The position numbers were made by a program, and so were the translations under genes. A DNA stretch of 51,603 nucleotides from JBFIHF01 sp964411125 (GTDB lineage: Bacteria > Myxococcota_A > Bradymonadia > Bradymonadales > Bradymonadaceae). This document shows, piece by piece, positions 42,798 to 51,603 of this stretch. The DNA lies in assembly GCA_964411125.1 (NCBI GenBank), contig CAYPJU010000043.1:1-51603 (forward strand). Direction: 5' to 3'. Every line of letters begins with the position of its first letter. The first letter of the stretch is position 1. The notes beneath the pieces are model-generated. The model did no database searches and was not told the origin of the DNA. It saw only the letters and a list, made by a program, of their open reading frames with translations.

Positions 42798-45700
42798 ATG
42801 CGGGATCTCAGGGGTTTTCTGGAAGGTGTGGTGGCGGACTCCCGAGTTCGACCGGAGCGACCCGTCTACACCGAGGTGGACGATCGCGGTCGGGACGGTC
42901 GGTCGCTGACGTCGGCCGCGCTGTTGCGTTCCGCGGCCGCGGTGGCGGGGCGTCTGCGCGGGGTAGAGCGGCTCGAGCCGGGCACAGCCGTCATCTTGAT
43001 CTATCCACCCGGCGCCGACTTCGTCGTCGCGTTTCTTGGTTGCATGCTCGCCGGACTCGTCCCGGTACCCGTGGCGCCCGTCGACCCGATGAACGCGCGC
43101 AAGGAGCTCCCGCGCCTCGAACGGATCGTTCGCGACTGTGATGCTCGCGCGATGCTGACGAATGCGGTCTACAAACGTGCCCGTGTGTTCGGAAGGGTGC
43201 GTGGTCTCGTGGGTGAGCGCGAGCTCCCCAGGTGGCCGGACATCCCGTGGGTCGTCACGACGGAACGCGGCCCGGTCTTGCGACGTTCCAAACCCCTGCA
43301 CGAGTCCTCGTTTCACCGTCCGAGCGCCGACGACATCGCGTTCCTGCAGTACACTTCCGGGTCGACATCCGACCCGAAGGGGGTGTCGATCACCCACGGC
43401 AACCTCAGCCACCAGCTGGCACTGAACGCGAGCGAGCTCGGCTTCGGTCCGGACACGGTGATGGCCGGATGGGTTCCGCACTTTCACGATTTCGGGCTGA
43501 TCTCGGCCATTTGTAGCGCGCTGGCCGGCTATGGCCACCTCTACATGATGAGTCCGTTGGCCTTTGTCCGACGCCCGCTCGCCTGGGTGGAACTCATGAG
43601 TCGGGTGCGCGCGAACGCTACGGCATCGCCAAACTTCGGCTACGAGCTCGTCACGCGGAAGTCGACGCCAGCCGAACGCCGTCAGCTCGACCTTTCGTCC
43701 CTGAACGTGGCGATGATCGCGGCCGAACCGATTCGTGCCGAGACGCTCGATGCGTTCGCCGAGGCTTTCTCGGTGGCGGGGTTTCGGCGAGAAGCACTGG
43801 TGCCTGCGTACGGGCTTGCGGAGCACACGGTCGGGGTCACGATGGGCGGAGTCGAGAGGGTCGTGGTCGATGCCGCGGCGCTCGAGACTGAGCGCCGCGT
43901 CGTTCCGCGATCGGACGGTCGGGTGTTGGTCGGCTGCGGTCGAGTCGCCGAGGGCGTGACGGTGGAGATCGTGAATCCCGAGTCTGGAGTTCCGGTGCCC
44001 GCGGGCGGAGTCGGCGAGATCTGGGTCGACTCGCCGAGCAAAGCGAAGGGATATTTCGGTCGGCCCGATGCTACGGCGCTCACTTTCGAAGCCGTGGTCC
44101 CGGGGCGGTCCGAGACTTTCCTCCGCACCGGTGACCTCGGGTTCCTCCACGAAGGCGAGCTCTACGTGACGGGCCGTCTCAAGGACGTGATCATTCTTCG
44201 AGGGCGGAACGTGCACCCGAACGATCTCGAGGAGAGCGTCCGCGGGGTCCATCCCTCCGTGCGCCCGGGCGGGGTGGCGTTCTTTGGTACCGACCGGATG
44301 TCGTCCGGGGCGCTCGCGGGCGAGGAGCGGGTCGCGGCGATGGTGGAAGTCGCCGAGTCGGACGCGACGCTTTCGGGACCTGCGGTCGCAGAAGCCGTTC
44401 GCGCGGCCGTGCAGGCCGAGCACGCGATTCACGTCGCGTGGCTGGTGGTCGTGCCGAAGGGGACTACGCCCAGGACGACCAGCGGTAAAGTGCAACGCCA
44501 GCGGGCGAAAGCCCTGTTCTTCGACGAGCGTCTCTCGAGAGATCCGAATGTTTATCTGAAGTCCTTCGAGGTCGGGGGCGGTCCCTCGTCCGCTGCCGCG
44601 GTGGCGCCCGTGGACCCCCCGAAGCCTTCTCGGCCTTCACCGGCCGCAGACGACCCCCGCATCGCGAGTATGGGGCCCGAGTTCCGGCGTTGCCTGCGCG
44701 CGGTGGGACGTCAGTTCGCGAACATGGCATCCCGACGGGATGCGCGGCTCTTCCATCCGGTAGCGACGACCCTCTCGGGCCGGTTCACGCCGATCGGAGA
44801 CGTGACGTCTCCGGATCTACTTCGGTCGTCCCACCCCGTCATCGTTCGCTTCGCCAACGGGGTTCAAGCCGACGATGCGCACTGGGACAATCGTGGGGCT
44901 TCGCTGCGGTTTCTGGAGCGGGAAGACGACCTGAGCTCGAGTCTGGCGGATTTCCTGCTGACGACGGGCGAGACGTTCACCAGCGGCACCGCGTCCCATT
45001 TCGCACGGTGGATGCGGTCGACACGGGCTCAGCGCGAACAGATGGTCGCCGAATCTCCGCGGTTGGGCGTAGCGGCCTGGGAGTCGTTTCGTGCCATCGA
45101 CGACTACCGAGACGTGCACTATCACGGCACGTGCACCCGGCTCTTTGGGGAGGACCGTCTCGCCCGGTGGAGGCTTCGCGCCGAAGGTTGCGAGGAGGAT
45201 GGTGGGTTTCTCGAGCCGGACGGCGCGCTGCCTCCGGATCGCACCGCCCGTGCGCGCGAGGACGATCGCCCCGAAGACTTCCTCCACCGTTGCCTCCGCC
45301 AGGCGGTGGCCGAGGAGCCGATTCGCTGGGTCCTGGAGGTGCAAACGATGGATCTGCCTGAGGATCCGGCGGCTCGCGACCGGGCCGTCGACGCGACCCG
45401 AAAATGGTCGGCGCACGGTTGGCAACCCGTCGGCATCCTCGCGCTCGGTAGCGTCGTCGATGACGGGGCGGTGGAGGCACTCGAGTGGCGTCCGGGCCAT
45501 GGCCCCGACGAGCTCGCCTATCCACTGGCACGCTCCCCCGAAGATCCAGCTTCTCTCTTGCAGATGCGCGCCCTCGTCTACGAACTCGCGGCTTCGGCTC
45601 GTCGGGACCTACCCGAACCAGCGTGGTGGAAGTCGCTGGATCGCAACATCCCACCCCGCGTCGCGGTCATCGGGGGCGGCGTCGCCGGTTTGACGGCCGC

Positions 45701-48700
45701 ACGAGAGCTCGAGCGAGGGGGCGCGAGTGTCACCGTGTACGAGGCTCGCGACGAGGTTGGCGGCAAGGCCCGGTCGGTCGTGTACGACGGCCGCGTATTC
45801 GACCTTGGTGCGCACCTGTGCAGCGACGCCTATCGTTCGCTCGAGCGGCTGCTGAACGAAATCGGGTGCGAGCGCGAATCGGTCTCCGATGTGAAGCTCT
45901 GGGAGCTCGAGCGTGGGGAGGTCGTACCAATCGACGACACGGGCGTGCCGGAGGACTGGCGCAGGTACAACCTCGGTCTGCGAAAGCGCGTTCCGATGAT
46001 CACGGACCCTGGGCTTGCGCACAGCGAAGCCGAGTTGGCGGAGGCGGCAAGCGACCTCTTCGAGCGTGAGGGCCTCGACGCGTTGGCCCGCGCGACGGCA
46101 TACGGGTACACGGGGTCGGGGTATGGCTACCTGGACGACCCCTCGATCCCCGCGCTTTACGTTCTCAAGTACGCCGAGCTCGGAACCTTCTCGATGGATC
46201 CGTCGAGCTTCGACTACTGGACGCCCCGAGGTGGCTTCGGCGCAGTGTGGAAGGCGGTCGCCGACCGGCTGTCCGACGTTCGACTCGGGAGCCAGATATC
46301 GAGGGTGATCCGAACGGATTACGGAGTCGAGGTCGTAAACAGCGGCGTCTCAGAACGTTTCGACGCTCTCGTCGTGGCCACGCCCCCGGGGGCCATCGAA
46401 GAGGTTCTGGACCTGGACGACGTCGAGCGCGAACTCACCGCCGCAACTCGGACGATCGACTACGTCACGGTCATCGCGCGAGCGAAGGACCTGCCACGCG
46501 ACGGCTTCTACCTGGTGAAAGAGAACTGCGAGACGCGCTCGCGCGCCGGGCGTACCGTCGCGTTTCACCACCGGTACCCTGATTCGGACGTCTATCTGTT
46601 TTACGCCTATCTGCTCCCCGGGACGACCGACGAAGATCTTCGGGGGAGGCTCGACGCAGACGCCCGAGAGCTCGGTGGGAAAGTGTCGGAGGTCCTCGAG
46701 ATTCATCGATGGGAGTACTTTCCGCACGTGGGCCCGGAGAGTCTGAAGTCGGGTGTTTTGAGCCACGCCGAGGCGAACCAGGGCAGCTCGCGCACGTGGT
46801 GGACCGGGTCGCTCTTTGGGTTCGAGCTGGTGGAGCCGACGATGCAGGTCGCTACCGCCGTGGCCGCGGAGCTGATGCAGACGCTCGAGGCCGATGCGCC
46901 GTCGAGTTCGAAAGATAGAGCCGAACGCGTCGACCCGTCGGCAGCGATCCCCGTCGCCCCCGGAGACGTCCGAAGCCTGATGGTGCGCGTCGTCGGCGAC
47001 GAACTCGGGATGTCACCCGAGGAGGTTCCTACGGACCTGGAGTTCTCGACCATGGGTCTGGACTCGGTCAAGTCCGTCGCAATCCTCGACGAGCTCTCAC
47101 GCGTCCTCGGACGCCCGATGCCGCCCGTACTCTTTTTCGAGTATCCCACGCTCGACGAGGTGGTTGCCCACCTGGAGAGCGAGGCAGCGATGAGCCCCAG
47201 GCAAGCGCCTGCACCCGTCAGCCCGGCGACGGCGGAGGGGTTCGACGCCTATCTGCGGAAGACACTCGCGCGCGAGCTGGGAGTGCCCGAGAGCTCGACG
47301 GTGCTCGATGAGGATTTTTCACGGATGGGCCTCGATTCGGTCCGTTCGGTGCACCTGCTCGACGTCATGAGCCGAGAAACCGGCCTCGTGCTCGCGCCAG
47401 TCGTCTTCTTCGAGCATTCAACCATCGCAAGCCTCGCGTCGGAGTTGGAGGAGCAGAGTCGCGCGCAGGGGCTCTCGGCCGCGCCCCTGCGGCCGACCTT
47501 TTCCACGACGTCGACCGCGCCCATCCCCGCCGAGCTCGACGTTCGGTTGCAACGGATCGAGCGTTCGCTGGCCGCCCTGGAGAGCCGCTCGCGTCCGTCG
47601 CCAGCGTCTACCCAGCGGCCTCGTCGCCGCGAATCTGCCGGCTCCTGGTCCGCCACACACTCGCCATGGTTGCTGCGCCACGCCGCGGCGGAACCGCCCC
47701 GGCAACGGCTCGTCGCTTTTCACGGCGCAGGGGATTCGTCGCAGATGTGCCGCGATTGGCCGAGCCAGTTGCCGCGCGATGTCGAGCTGCTGGCAGTCGA
47801 GCTTCCCGGACGAGGCAACCACGCAGAGCCGGCGCTCACGGAGTTCGAGCCTATCGTCGATGCCTTGACGACCGCCTTGAGCGCCGAGGAGTCCCTTTCG
47901 ACGGTCTTCTTCGGGCACAGCTTTGGTGCCCTCGTTGCGTTCGAGGTCGCAAGGCGGCTTCAGGCTGCAGGTCGCCCCGTCGCTCGTTTGATCGTGGCAA
48001 GCTTCTGGGCCCCGCACCGCTGGACCTGCCACCCGGCGTTGCGTCGCGCGGTCGAGGCGCGGATGGACCCGCTTCCAATCGCGGACGCGACCGCGCTCGA
48101 CACCTGGACGTGGTCGGAGAACCCCGTGCTCGAGTGCCCCATCAGCGCCATCGCCGCTTCTGACGATCGCGTCGTCCCTCGGGACGACGTCTTTGCGTGG
48201 AGCGAGATTGCTCGCGGGGGCGCGGTGGTGTCCGTCGTCCCCGCCGGTCATCTCGACGTCGCTCGAAATCCCCGGACCGTGGCACTCATCGCGGCCGAAC
48301 TCTTGTCGCTCCCGGCCGAGCGCGTCGATCACGGTCGAGAGATCCGACTCAACTCGGAGATCGTCGATGCCCTGTCCCTGCTCGACAGGCAGGTGACCCA
48401 GCGGGCGAGCACCCTCGGGGGATGGAACGCGCTCCACACCGCGCACGTCGTGAAGGTGGAGAACGACGACGGCACGCCGGCCTATCCAGGGCTCTTGGCC
48501 GAAACCGTTCGGCGGCTCGAAACGGACCCTGACGCCCTCGTCTGTTCACCCTTTCCGTCCAACGAGGTCGTCATCGGCCTGGCGCTGCTCGGTGGGCTGC
48601 TGCACTGGTCCGACCGGGTAGACCTCGATACCGAAGCCGCGCGGTCCCTTCTGTGCGAGCGAATCCTGGGGGCAGCGGCGAGGATGCGGGAGCCGCTCTT

Positions 48701-49964
48701 CGTGGGGACCGAGCACCCCTATGGGCGAGAGCATCGATTTCCCGGGCAGCTCGGACAGCGGCTGTTGCCGGCCTATCAATCGCGCGCGCTGCTGGCCGAA
48801 CATCGGAGTGCTCTCCCCGCCGACCTCGTCGACTCGATGGCCGAATGGTCGACGGTCGAAGGGTTCGACGATGTGGAGGGTCTCTTCGAGAGAGGGGACT
48901 GGCGGCTGGCGTTTGCCCCCTACTTCGGCGCCGACGTCCTCCGCGGAGAAGCGGCAGCGCGCCGCGCCGAGGCCGACGCCCCGGACTTCGTCGGACACAA
49001 TGCGTCACTGGCCGCGGAGTATTTCAACGCCACGCGCCACGCACCGACCAAGACGCTGCTCGACGCGGCGGTAGCGAGCGGGGAGGGGGCGTTCCGCATC
49101 AACGGTCGGTTGCAGGACGTCTTCTTCACGGCCCTGTTTCTGGCAAAAGGGGGCGTCGACTTGCCGCGGCGATGCCCGCAGATCTGGGACTATCTGGCAA
49201 GGGTGCAGACCCGGCACGGCGTGGGGCTCGACGAGTTTTCCAGGGCGATCGATGTCGACAGCACGGCCATCGCCCTGTTCGTCGACCATCTCTATGGCCG
49301 AACGTCGACGGTGGAGCAGGGGGAGCGGCGACTGGAGTCGCGGTGGAGTTCGAAAATCGGCGCCTACAAGAACTCGCTCGGGGATTGGTACAACACCACG
49401 ATTCTTTGCACGGTTCTTCGGACGCAGATCCTCCTGAACCCTGTCGCGGCACAGCGCAGACGCCTCTGGGACCGGCTCCTGGACAACCTCGAACAGCGCG
49501 TGTGGATGATGCCCGACCATCTGTCGCCGATCTACGGTTGGGAAGCCATCGTATCCACGGTCTGCGAACTCGAGGACCGATTTCCGGAGCGGCGAACCGT
49601 GGTCCACCACAGGGCTCTCGAACGCATTCTGTCTTGCCAGCAGGATTCCGGCGGATTTTGCAGCATCTATCTGGAAGAGCCATGCGAGGAGGAGACCGCG
49701 CTCGCCGTCATGGCGCTGAAGTACGCGGCGGCGGCGAATCTGCCTCCGGCTCTGGCAGGCAAAGTTCCGCGCGCGCTCGAGAACGGCCAGAAGTGGCTCG
49801 TGGATGCATTCGTGTCGCGCCGCCGTGCCCGGGTGCGTCACCCCGAACTGTGGGTGGGACCGGTGACCTTCTACGCTCCCAACATCATCGATGGGATGAC
49901 CATCGGAGCCTTGCACCGCGAACCGAGGCCAGCGCTGATGACCGGTCAGACGAGCACGCGATGA
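42798..49964 (+). CDS. Megasynthase: FAAL / catalase-like / FAD oxidoreductase / ACP-ACP / thioesterase / terpene-cyclase-like
   Basis: 2388 residues, start behind GAGGGAGATGGA. Domains in order: fatty-acyl-AMP ligase (1-590; LQYTSGSTSDPKG at 183-195, RTGDLG at 443-448, KDVIILRGRN at 462-471); catalase-like heme domain (about 620-945; DDAHWDNRGASLRF, YHGTCTRLFGEDRLARWRL, terminal RALVYELAASARR with a putative heme Tyr); FAD amine-oxidase/desaturase-like domain (about 950-1390; GGGVAG at 959-964); two acyl carriers (phosphopantetheine Ser1423 and Ser1514, both GLDSV); type II-like thioesterase (Ser1708 in GHSFGA, Asp1789, His1818); and a helical C-terminal domain (about 1845-2388) with DVDSTA at 2152-2157 and QQDSGGF at 2281. 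No other biosynthetic gene is adjacent, so it probably makes an oxidised fatty-acid product alone (inference). Confidence 0.85.
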   Translation: MRDLRGFLEGVVADSRVRPERPVYTEVDDRGRDGRSLTSAALLRSAAAVAGRLRGVERLEPGTAVILIYPPGADFVVAFLGCMLAGLVPVPVAPVDPMNARKELPRLERIVRDCDARAMLTNAVYKRARVFGRVRGLVGERELPRWPDIPWVVTTERGPVLRRSKPLHESSFHRPSADDIAFLQYTSGSTSDPKGVSITHGNLSHQLALNASELGFGPDTVMAGWVPHFHDFGLISAICSALAGYGHLYMMSPLAFVRRPLAWVELMSRVRANATASPNFGYELVTRKSTPAERRQLDLSSLNVAMIAAEPIRAETLDAFAEAFSVAGFRREALVPAYGLAEHTVGVTMGGVERVVVDAAALETERRVVPRSDGRVLVGCGRVAEGVTVEIVNPESGVPVPAGGVGEIWVDSPSKAKGYFGRPDATALTFEAVVPGRSETFLRTGDLGFLHEGELYVTGRLKDVIILRGRNVHPNDLEESVRGVHPSVRPGGVAFFGTDRMSSGALAGEERVAAMVEVAESDATLSGPAVAEAVRAAVQAEHAIHVAWLVVVPKGTTPRTTSGKVQRQRAKALFFDERLSRDPNVYLKSFEVGGGPSSAAAVAPVDPPKPSRPSPAADDPRIASMGPEFRRCLRAVGRQFANMASRRDARLFHPVATTLSGRFTPIGDVTSPDLLRSSHPVIVRFANGVQADDAHWDNRGASLRFLEREDDLSSSLADFLLTTGETFTSGTASHFARWMRSTRAQREQMVAESPRLGVAAWESFRAIDDYRDVHYHGTCTRLFGEDRLARWRLRAEGCEEDGGFLEPDGALPPDRTARAREDDRPEDFLHRCLRQAVAEEPIRWVLEVQTMDLPEDPAARDRAVDATRKWSAHGWQPVGILALGSVVDDGAVEALEWRPGHGPDELAYPLARSPEDPASLLQMRALVYELAASARRDLPEPAWWKSLDRNIPPRVAVIGGGVAGLTAARELERGGASVTVYEARDEVGGKARSVVYDGRVFDLGAHLCSDAYRSLERLLNEIGCERESVSDVKLWELERGEVVPIDDTGVPEDWRRYNLGLRKRVPMITDPGLAHSEAELAEAASDLFEREGLDALARATAYGYTGSGYGYLDDPSIPALYVLKYAELGTFSMDPSSFDYWTPRGGFGAVWKAVADRLSDVRLGSQISRVIRTDYGVEVVNSGVSERFDALVVATPPGAIEEVLDLDDVERELTAATRTIDYVTVIARAKDLPRDGFYLVKENCETRSRAGRTVAFHHRYPDSDVYLFYAYLLPGTTDEDLRGRLDADARELGGKVSEVLEIHRWEYFPHVGPESLKSGVLSHAEANQGSSRTWWTGSLFGFELVEPTMQVATAVAAELMQTLEADAPSSSKDRAERVDPSAAIPVAPGDVRSLMVRVVGDELGMSPEEVPTDLEFSTMGLDSVKSVAILDELSRVLGRPMPPVLFFEYPTLDEVVAHLESEAAMSPRQAPAPVSPATAEGFDAYLRKTLARELGVPESSTVLDEDFSRMGLDSVRSVHLLDVMSRETGLVLAPVVFFEHSTIASLASELEEQSRAQGLSAAPLRPTFSTTSTAPIPAELDVRLQRIERSLAALESRSRPSPASTQRPRRRESAGSWSATHSPWLLRHAAAEPPRQRLVAFHGAGDSSQMCRDWPSQLPRDVELLAVELPGRGNHAEPALTEFEPIVDALTTALSAEESLSTVFFGHSFGALVAFEVARRLQAAGRPVARLIVASFWAPHRWTCHPALRRAVEARMDPLPIADATALDTWTWSENPVLECPISAIAASDDRVVPRDDVFAWSEIARGGAVVSVVPAGHLDVARNPRTVALIAAELLSLPAERVDHGREIRLNSEIVDALSLLDRQVTQRASTLGGWNALHTAHVVKVENDDGTPAYPGLLAETVRRLETDPDALVCSPFPSNEVVIGLALLGGLLHWSDRVDLDTEAARSLLCERILGAAARMREPLFVGTEHPYGREHRFPGQLGQRLLPAYQSRALLAEHRSALPADLVDSMAEWSTVEGFDDVEGLFERGDWRLAFAPYFGADVLRGEAAARRAEADAPDFVGHNASLAAEYFNATRHAPTKTLLDAAVASGEGAFRINGRLQDVFFTALFLAKGGVDLPRRCPQIWDYLARVQTRHGVGLDEFSRAIDVDSTAIALFVDHLYGRTSTVEQGERRLESRWSSKIGAYKNSLGDWYNTTILCTVLRTQILLNPVAAQRRRLWDRLLDNLEQRVWMMPDHLSPIYGWEAIVSTVCELEDRFPERRTVVHHRALERILSCQQDSGGFCSIYLEEPCEEETALAVMALKYAAAANLPPALAGKVPRALENGQKWLVDAFVSRRRARVRHPELWVGPVTFYAPNIIDGMTIGALHREPRPALMTGQTSTR

Positions 49965-50068
49965 GCCGGGCCACGACCTCCGGGGGCGGAAGCGAACATC
50001 AGGCGACGTCGTAAGCTGTTGTGATCGGGCGTTTGTCGGGCTTGTGTGGGTCCTGTCGATCGCTGCCG

Positions 50069-50953
50069 CTAGCGAGGGCCGGCAGCTCCCATCCCGGACC
50101 CGAGGCTTCGAAGCATCTCGGCGGGGACTCCAACACCGCCGAGTGCCTCGAGCGGATTGCCGAACATCCCTGGATTGATGCCGCCGATCCGCTCGATGTT
50201 CACCTTGAGGGGATCGCCTTCGTCGCTCGGAACGTAGCGGGCTCGGCCTGACACCGTGGCGCCGGAAGCAACGGCGCGAAACTGGACGTCGGCGACGGTC
50301 GGTGCGCCGGTGTCGACGACCCCCGACGCGTCCTGCAGTTGTATCGACCGGGGGTGTGAAAGGGATCCTCGGAGCTCCCGCAGAGTCATCTTCACGGCGG
50401 GATCATGCCGTGGTGCGAACAGGTCGAGTTGCCCCGAGAATCGACCCAGGATCGCCTTTTGGCCGTCGGTCTTCGTGGCGACGGCGTAGAGTCCGACGAC
50501 CTCGACGTTCTCCAGCCGCACATCCATCGAACGGGGCTCGAACGCATCCCTGCGGGTTCCGAGCGCAAGGCGGGGGCGCGCGGTCTCCAGCTCGCACGGG
50601 AGCTCGACGCCGCTCACCGTGGCGCTACGGACGTAGAGTTCGTCCCGCAGCAGCCCCCAGACATCGACCTCGGCCGTCACCCCGCCGACCTGGAGCAGCT
50701 CCGCCTCTTCGGCGTCCAGCACCCGGAGGCTCTTCGCGGTGCCTCGCACGACCCCGAGCGGTGAGAAGATCTCCAGGTCTGCGACCCGATCGATGACGAC
50801 CCGCCCCGGGATGGCCTTCGTCGCCGCTCGCTCGAGAGCGATCCGGACTCGTTCCTCGCCCCAGCTCGACTTCAGCATCACCACGGCGGCCAGCGAAGCT
50901 GGCACCAGCATGGCCGTCAGGACGATGGAGACGCGCAGGAAGGTCTGATTCAT
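50069..50953 (-). CDS. AsmA/TamB-like membrane-anchored protein
   Basis: 294 residues from the ATG at 50953; the longer open frame upstream is only translated repeat. One N-terminal membrane helix (SIVLTAMLVPASLAAVVML) anchors a periplasmic domain. The VADLEIFSPLGVVRGTAKSLRVLD and GGVTAEVDVWGLLRDELYVRSATVSGVEL segments follow the repeating strand pattern of AsmA/TamB-type lipid-transfer and outer-membrane assembly proteins. It is much shorter than those, so only the N-terminal portion of that fold is represented. It converges on the megasynthase gene, with 104 bp between them; a link to its lipid product is possible but unproven. Confidence 0.6.
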   Translation of the reverse strand: MNQTFLRVSIVLTAMLVPASLAAVVMLKSSWGEERVRIALERAATKAIPGRVVIDRVADLEIFSPLGVVRGTAKSLRVLDAEEAELLQVGGVTAEVDVWGLLRDELYVRSATVSGVELPCELETARPRLALGTRRDAFEPRSMDVRLENVEVVGLYAVATKTDGQKAILGRFSGQLDLFAPRHDPAVKMTLRELRGSLSHPRSIQLQDASGVVDTGAPTVADVQFRAVASGATVSGRARYVPSDEGDPLKVNIERIGGINPGMFGNPLEALGGVGVPAEMLRSLGSGMGAAGPR

Positions 50954-51167
50954 GGCGTCAGTGTAACGAGTCGGCGGCGACCTGCCACGTGAACGCGATG
51001 CTGCGAGTCGGCGCGACTCGAGCGGAGCGCGGCGGTCCCCGCGACCGGCGCGGAGGCCGGTCGTCCACGCCGGGGCTGAGCCCGGCGGTCCCTGAGCCCG
51101 TAGACAAGAGAGCCGTCCCGGCGCGGCCGCCGCCGAGGGTTCTCGGACCTCCGACCTCCCTTTCCAT
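50954..51167. other. GC-rich intergenic region leading into tandem repeats, no gene seen
   Basis: No convincing gene. Several CGG/CCG palindromic stretches occur (for example GGCCGGTCGTCC and GGGCTGAGCCCGG near 51053-51090), and a partial repeat unit ends at 51141-51160 (GGACCTCCGACCTCC). The divergent promoter for the AsmA-like gene must lie here, but I cannot place it. Confidence 0.5.
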
Positions 51168-51603
51168 CGCTCACTTCGCGCATGACCTGCCCACCGCGCG
51201 CCTGCACGACCGCGGGGCAGGTGGACCTCGACCGCCCCCGGGATCGTCGACCGCCAATAAGGTGAATTGGGGTCGGAGACCGGAGACCGGAGACCGGAGA
51301 TCCGCCCCGGCCCGGCGGTTCTGGGGTTCTCGGACCTCCGATCTCCGACCTCCGATCTCCCTTTCAATCGCTCACTTCGCGCGTGACCCTCCCCCGGCGC
51401 GCCCGCACGACCGCGGGGCAGGTGACCCCGACCGCCCCGGCTTCGTCGACCGCTGCGGAAGTGAATTGGGGTCGGAGACCGGAGACCGGAGATCCGCCCC
51501 GGCCCGGCGGTTTTGGGGCTCTCGGACCTCCGATCTCCGACCTCCGATCTCCCTTTCAATCGCTCACTTCGCGCGTGACCCTCCCCCGGCGCGCCCGCAC
51601 GAC
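51168..51603. repeat. About 200-bp tandem repeat with GGAGACC heptamers, runs off window
   Basis: The shared CGCTCACTTCGCG segment recurs at 51168, 51369 and 51561, giving periods of 201 and 192 bp. Each unit contains tandem GGAGACC heptamers (51274-51303 and 51474-51493) and, after a GC-rich spacer, GATCTCC/GACCTCC runs (51345-51362 and 51529-51552) in roughly complementary orientation, so each unit can fold. The heptamer differs from that at 1857-2274 by one base. The array continues beyond the window edge. Confidence 0.8.

Noticed and set aside
50954..51559. A long N-terminal extension of the AsmA-like protein
   Set aside because: It would translate the tandem DNA repeats; the ATG at 50953 starts directly before a clear membrane anchor.
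1..51603. tRNA or rRNA genes
   Set aside because: I saw no cloverleaf-like or rRNA-like sequence in the intergenic spaces; a dedicated scan was not possible.

Overview
This is a high-G+C window with bacterial gene density. It probably comes from a Myxococcota / Bradymonadia-type 'deltaproteobacterium'. The pointers are many long secreted lipoproteins (one with a thrombospondin type-3 calcium motif, one with an Asn-Asn-Gly-rich linker), a Ser/Thr kinase fused to a formylglycine-generating-enzyme-like domain, a HARE-HTH protein, and a large stand-alone lipid megasynthase. The placement is inferred from gene style, not from a marker gene. Four runs of exactly 100 N are scaffold gaps, and all but one lie in repeats.

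Layout. Positions 1-1785: thioredoxin-2, an M48 metalloprotease lipoprotein and an FKBP isomerase. 1786-2329: a heptamer (GGGGACC-type) repeat field that changes strand polarity. 2330-8901: an 1175-residue lipoprotein translationally coupled to glnE. 8934-10556 (minus): fbaB, broken by a gap, and ilvE. 10771-14168: rpmE (type B L31), a HARE-HTH/Mrr-like protein coupled to lipB, and a cupredoxin-like lipoprotein. 14262-15472 (minus): an Asn-rich-linker lipoprotein split by an assembly artefact. 15618-19712: murA and a kinase-FGE fusion. 20176-28214 (minus): a tightly packed run from corA to yifB. 28340-30304: a CPA2 antiporter with an RCK domain. 30355-32216 (minus): a TetR regulator and a GT1 glycosyltransferase. 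32294-34914: a crotonase, divergent from a [2Fe-2S] ferredoxin / diiron ferritin-like pair. 34915-35283: an 87-bp REP-like tandem repeat. 35284-39928: an intact tetR, a three-gene island of secreted lipoproteins, and a second, truncated copy of the tetR 3' half. 40114-42560: a Sel1 protein and an ABC-F ATPase. 42798-49964: the megasynthase. 50069-50953 (minus): an AsmA-like protein. 50954-51603: tandem repeats of about 200 bp built on GGAGACC-type heptamers.

The strongest candidate for something undescribed is the 2388-residue protein at 42798-49964. In one chain it joins a fatty-acyl-AMP ligase, a catalase-like heme domain, an FAD amine-oxidase/desaturase-like domain, two acyl-carrier domains, a thioesterase, and a C-terminal domain resembling class II terpene cyclases (DVDSTA and QxxGG-type motifs). 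I read it as a self-contained line for making an oxidised, possibly cyclised, fatty-acid product.

The second is the 35.5-39.9 kb island. It is bounded by two copies of the same tetR segment exactly 4000 bp apart. Its protease-like lipoprotein is out of frame at a run of nine G; losing one G would restore a 728-residue secreted lipoprotein. Other points of note are a MurA with Asp at the fosfomycin-target Cys position, an ABC-F protein with one dead ATP site, and two identical 55-bp gap flanks that expose hidden assembly joins.
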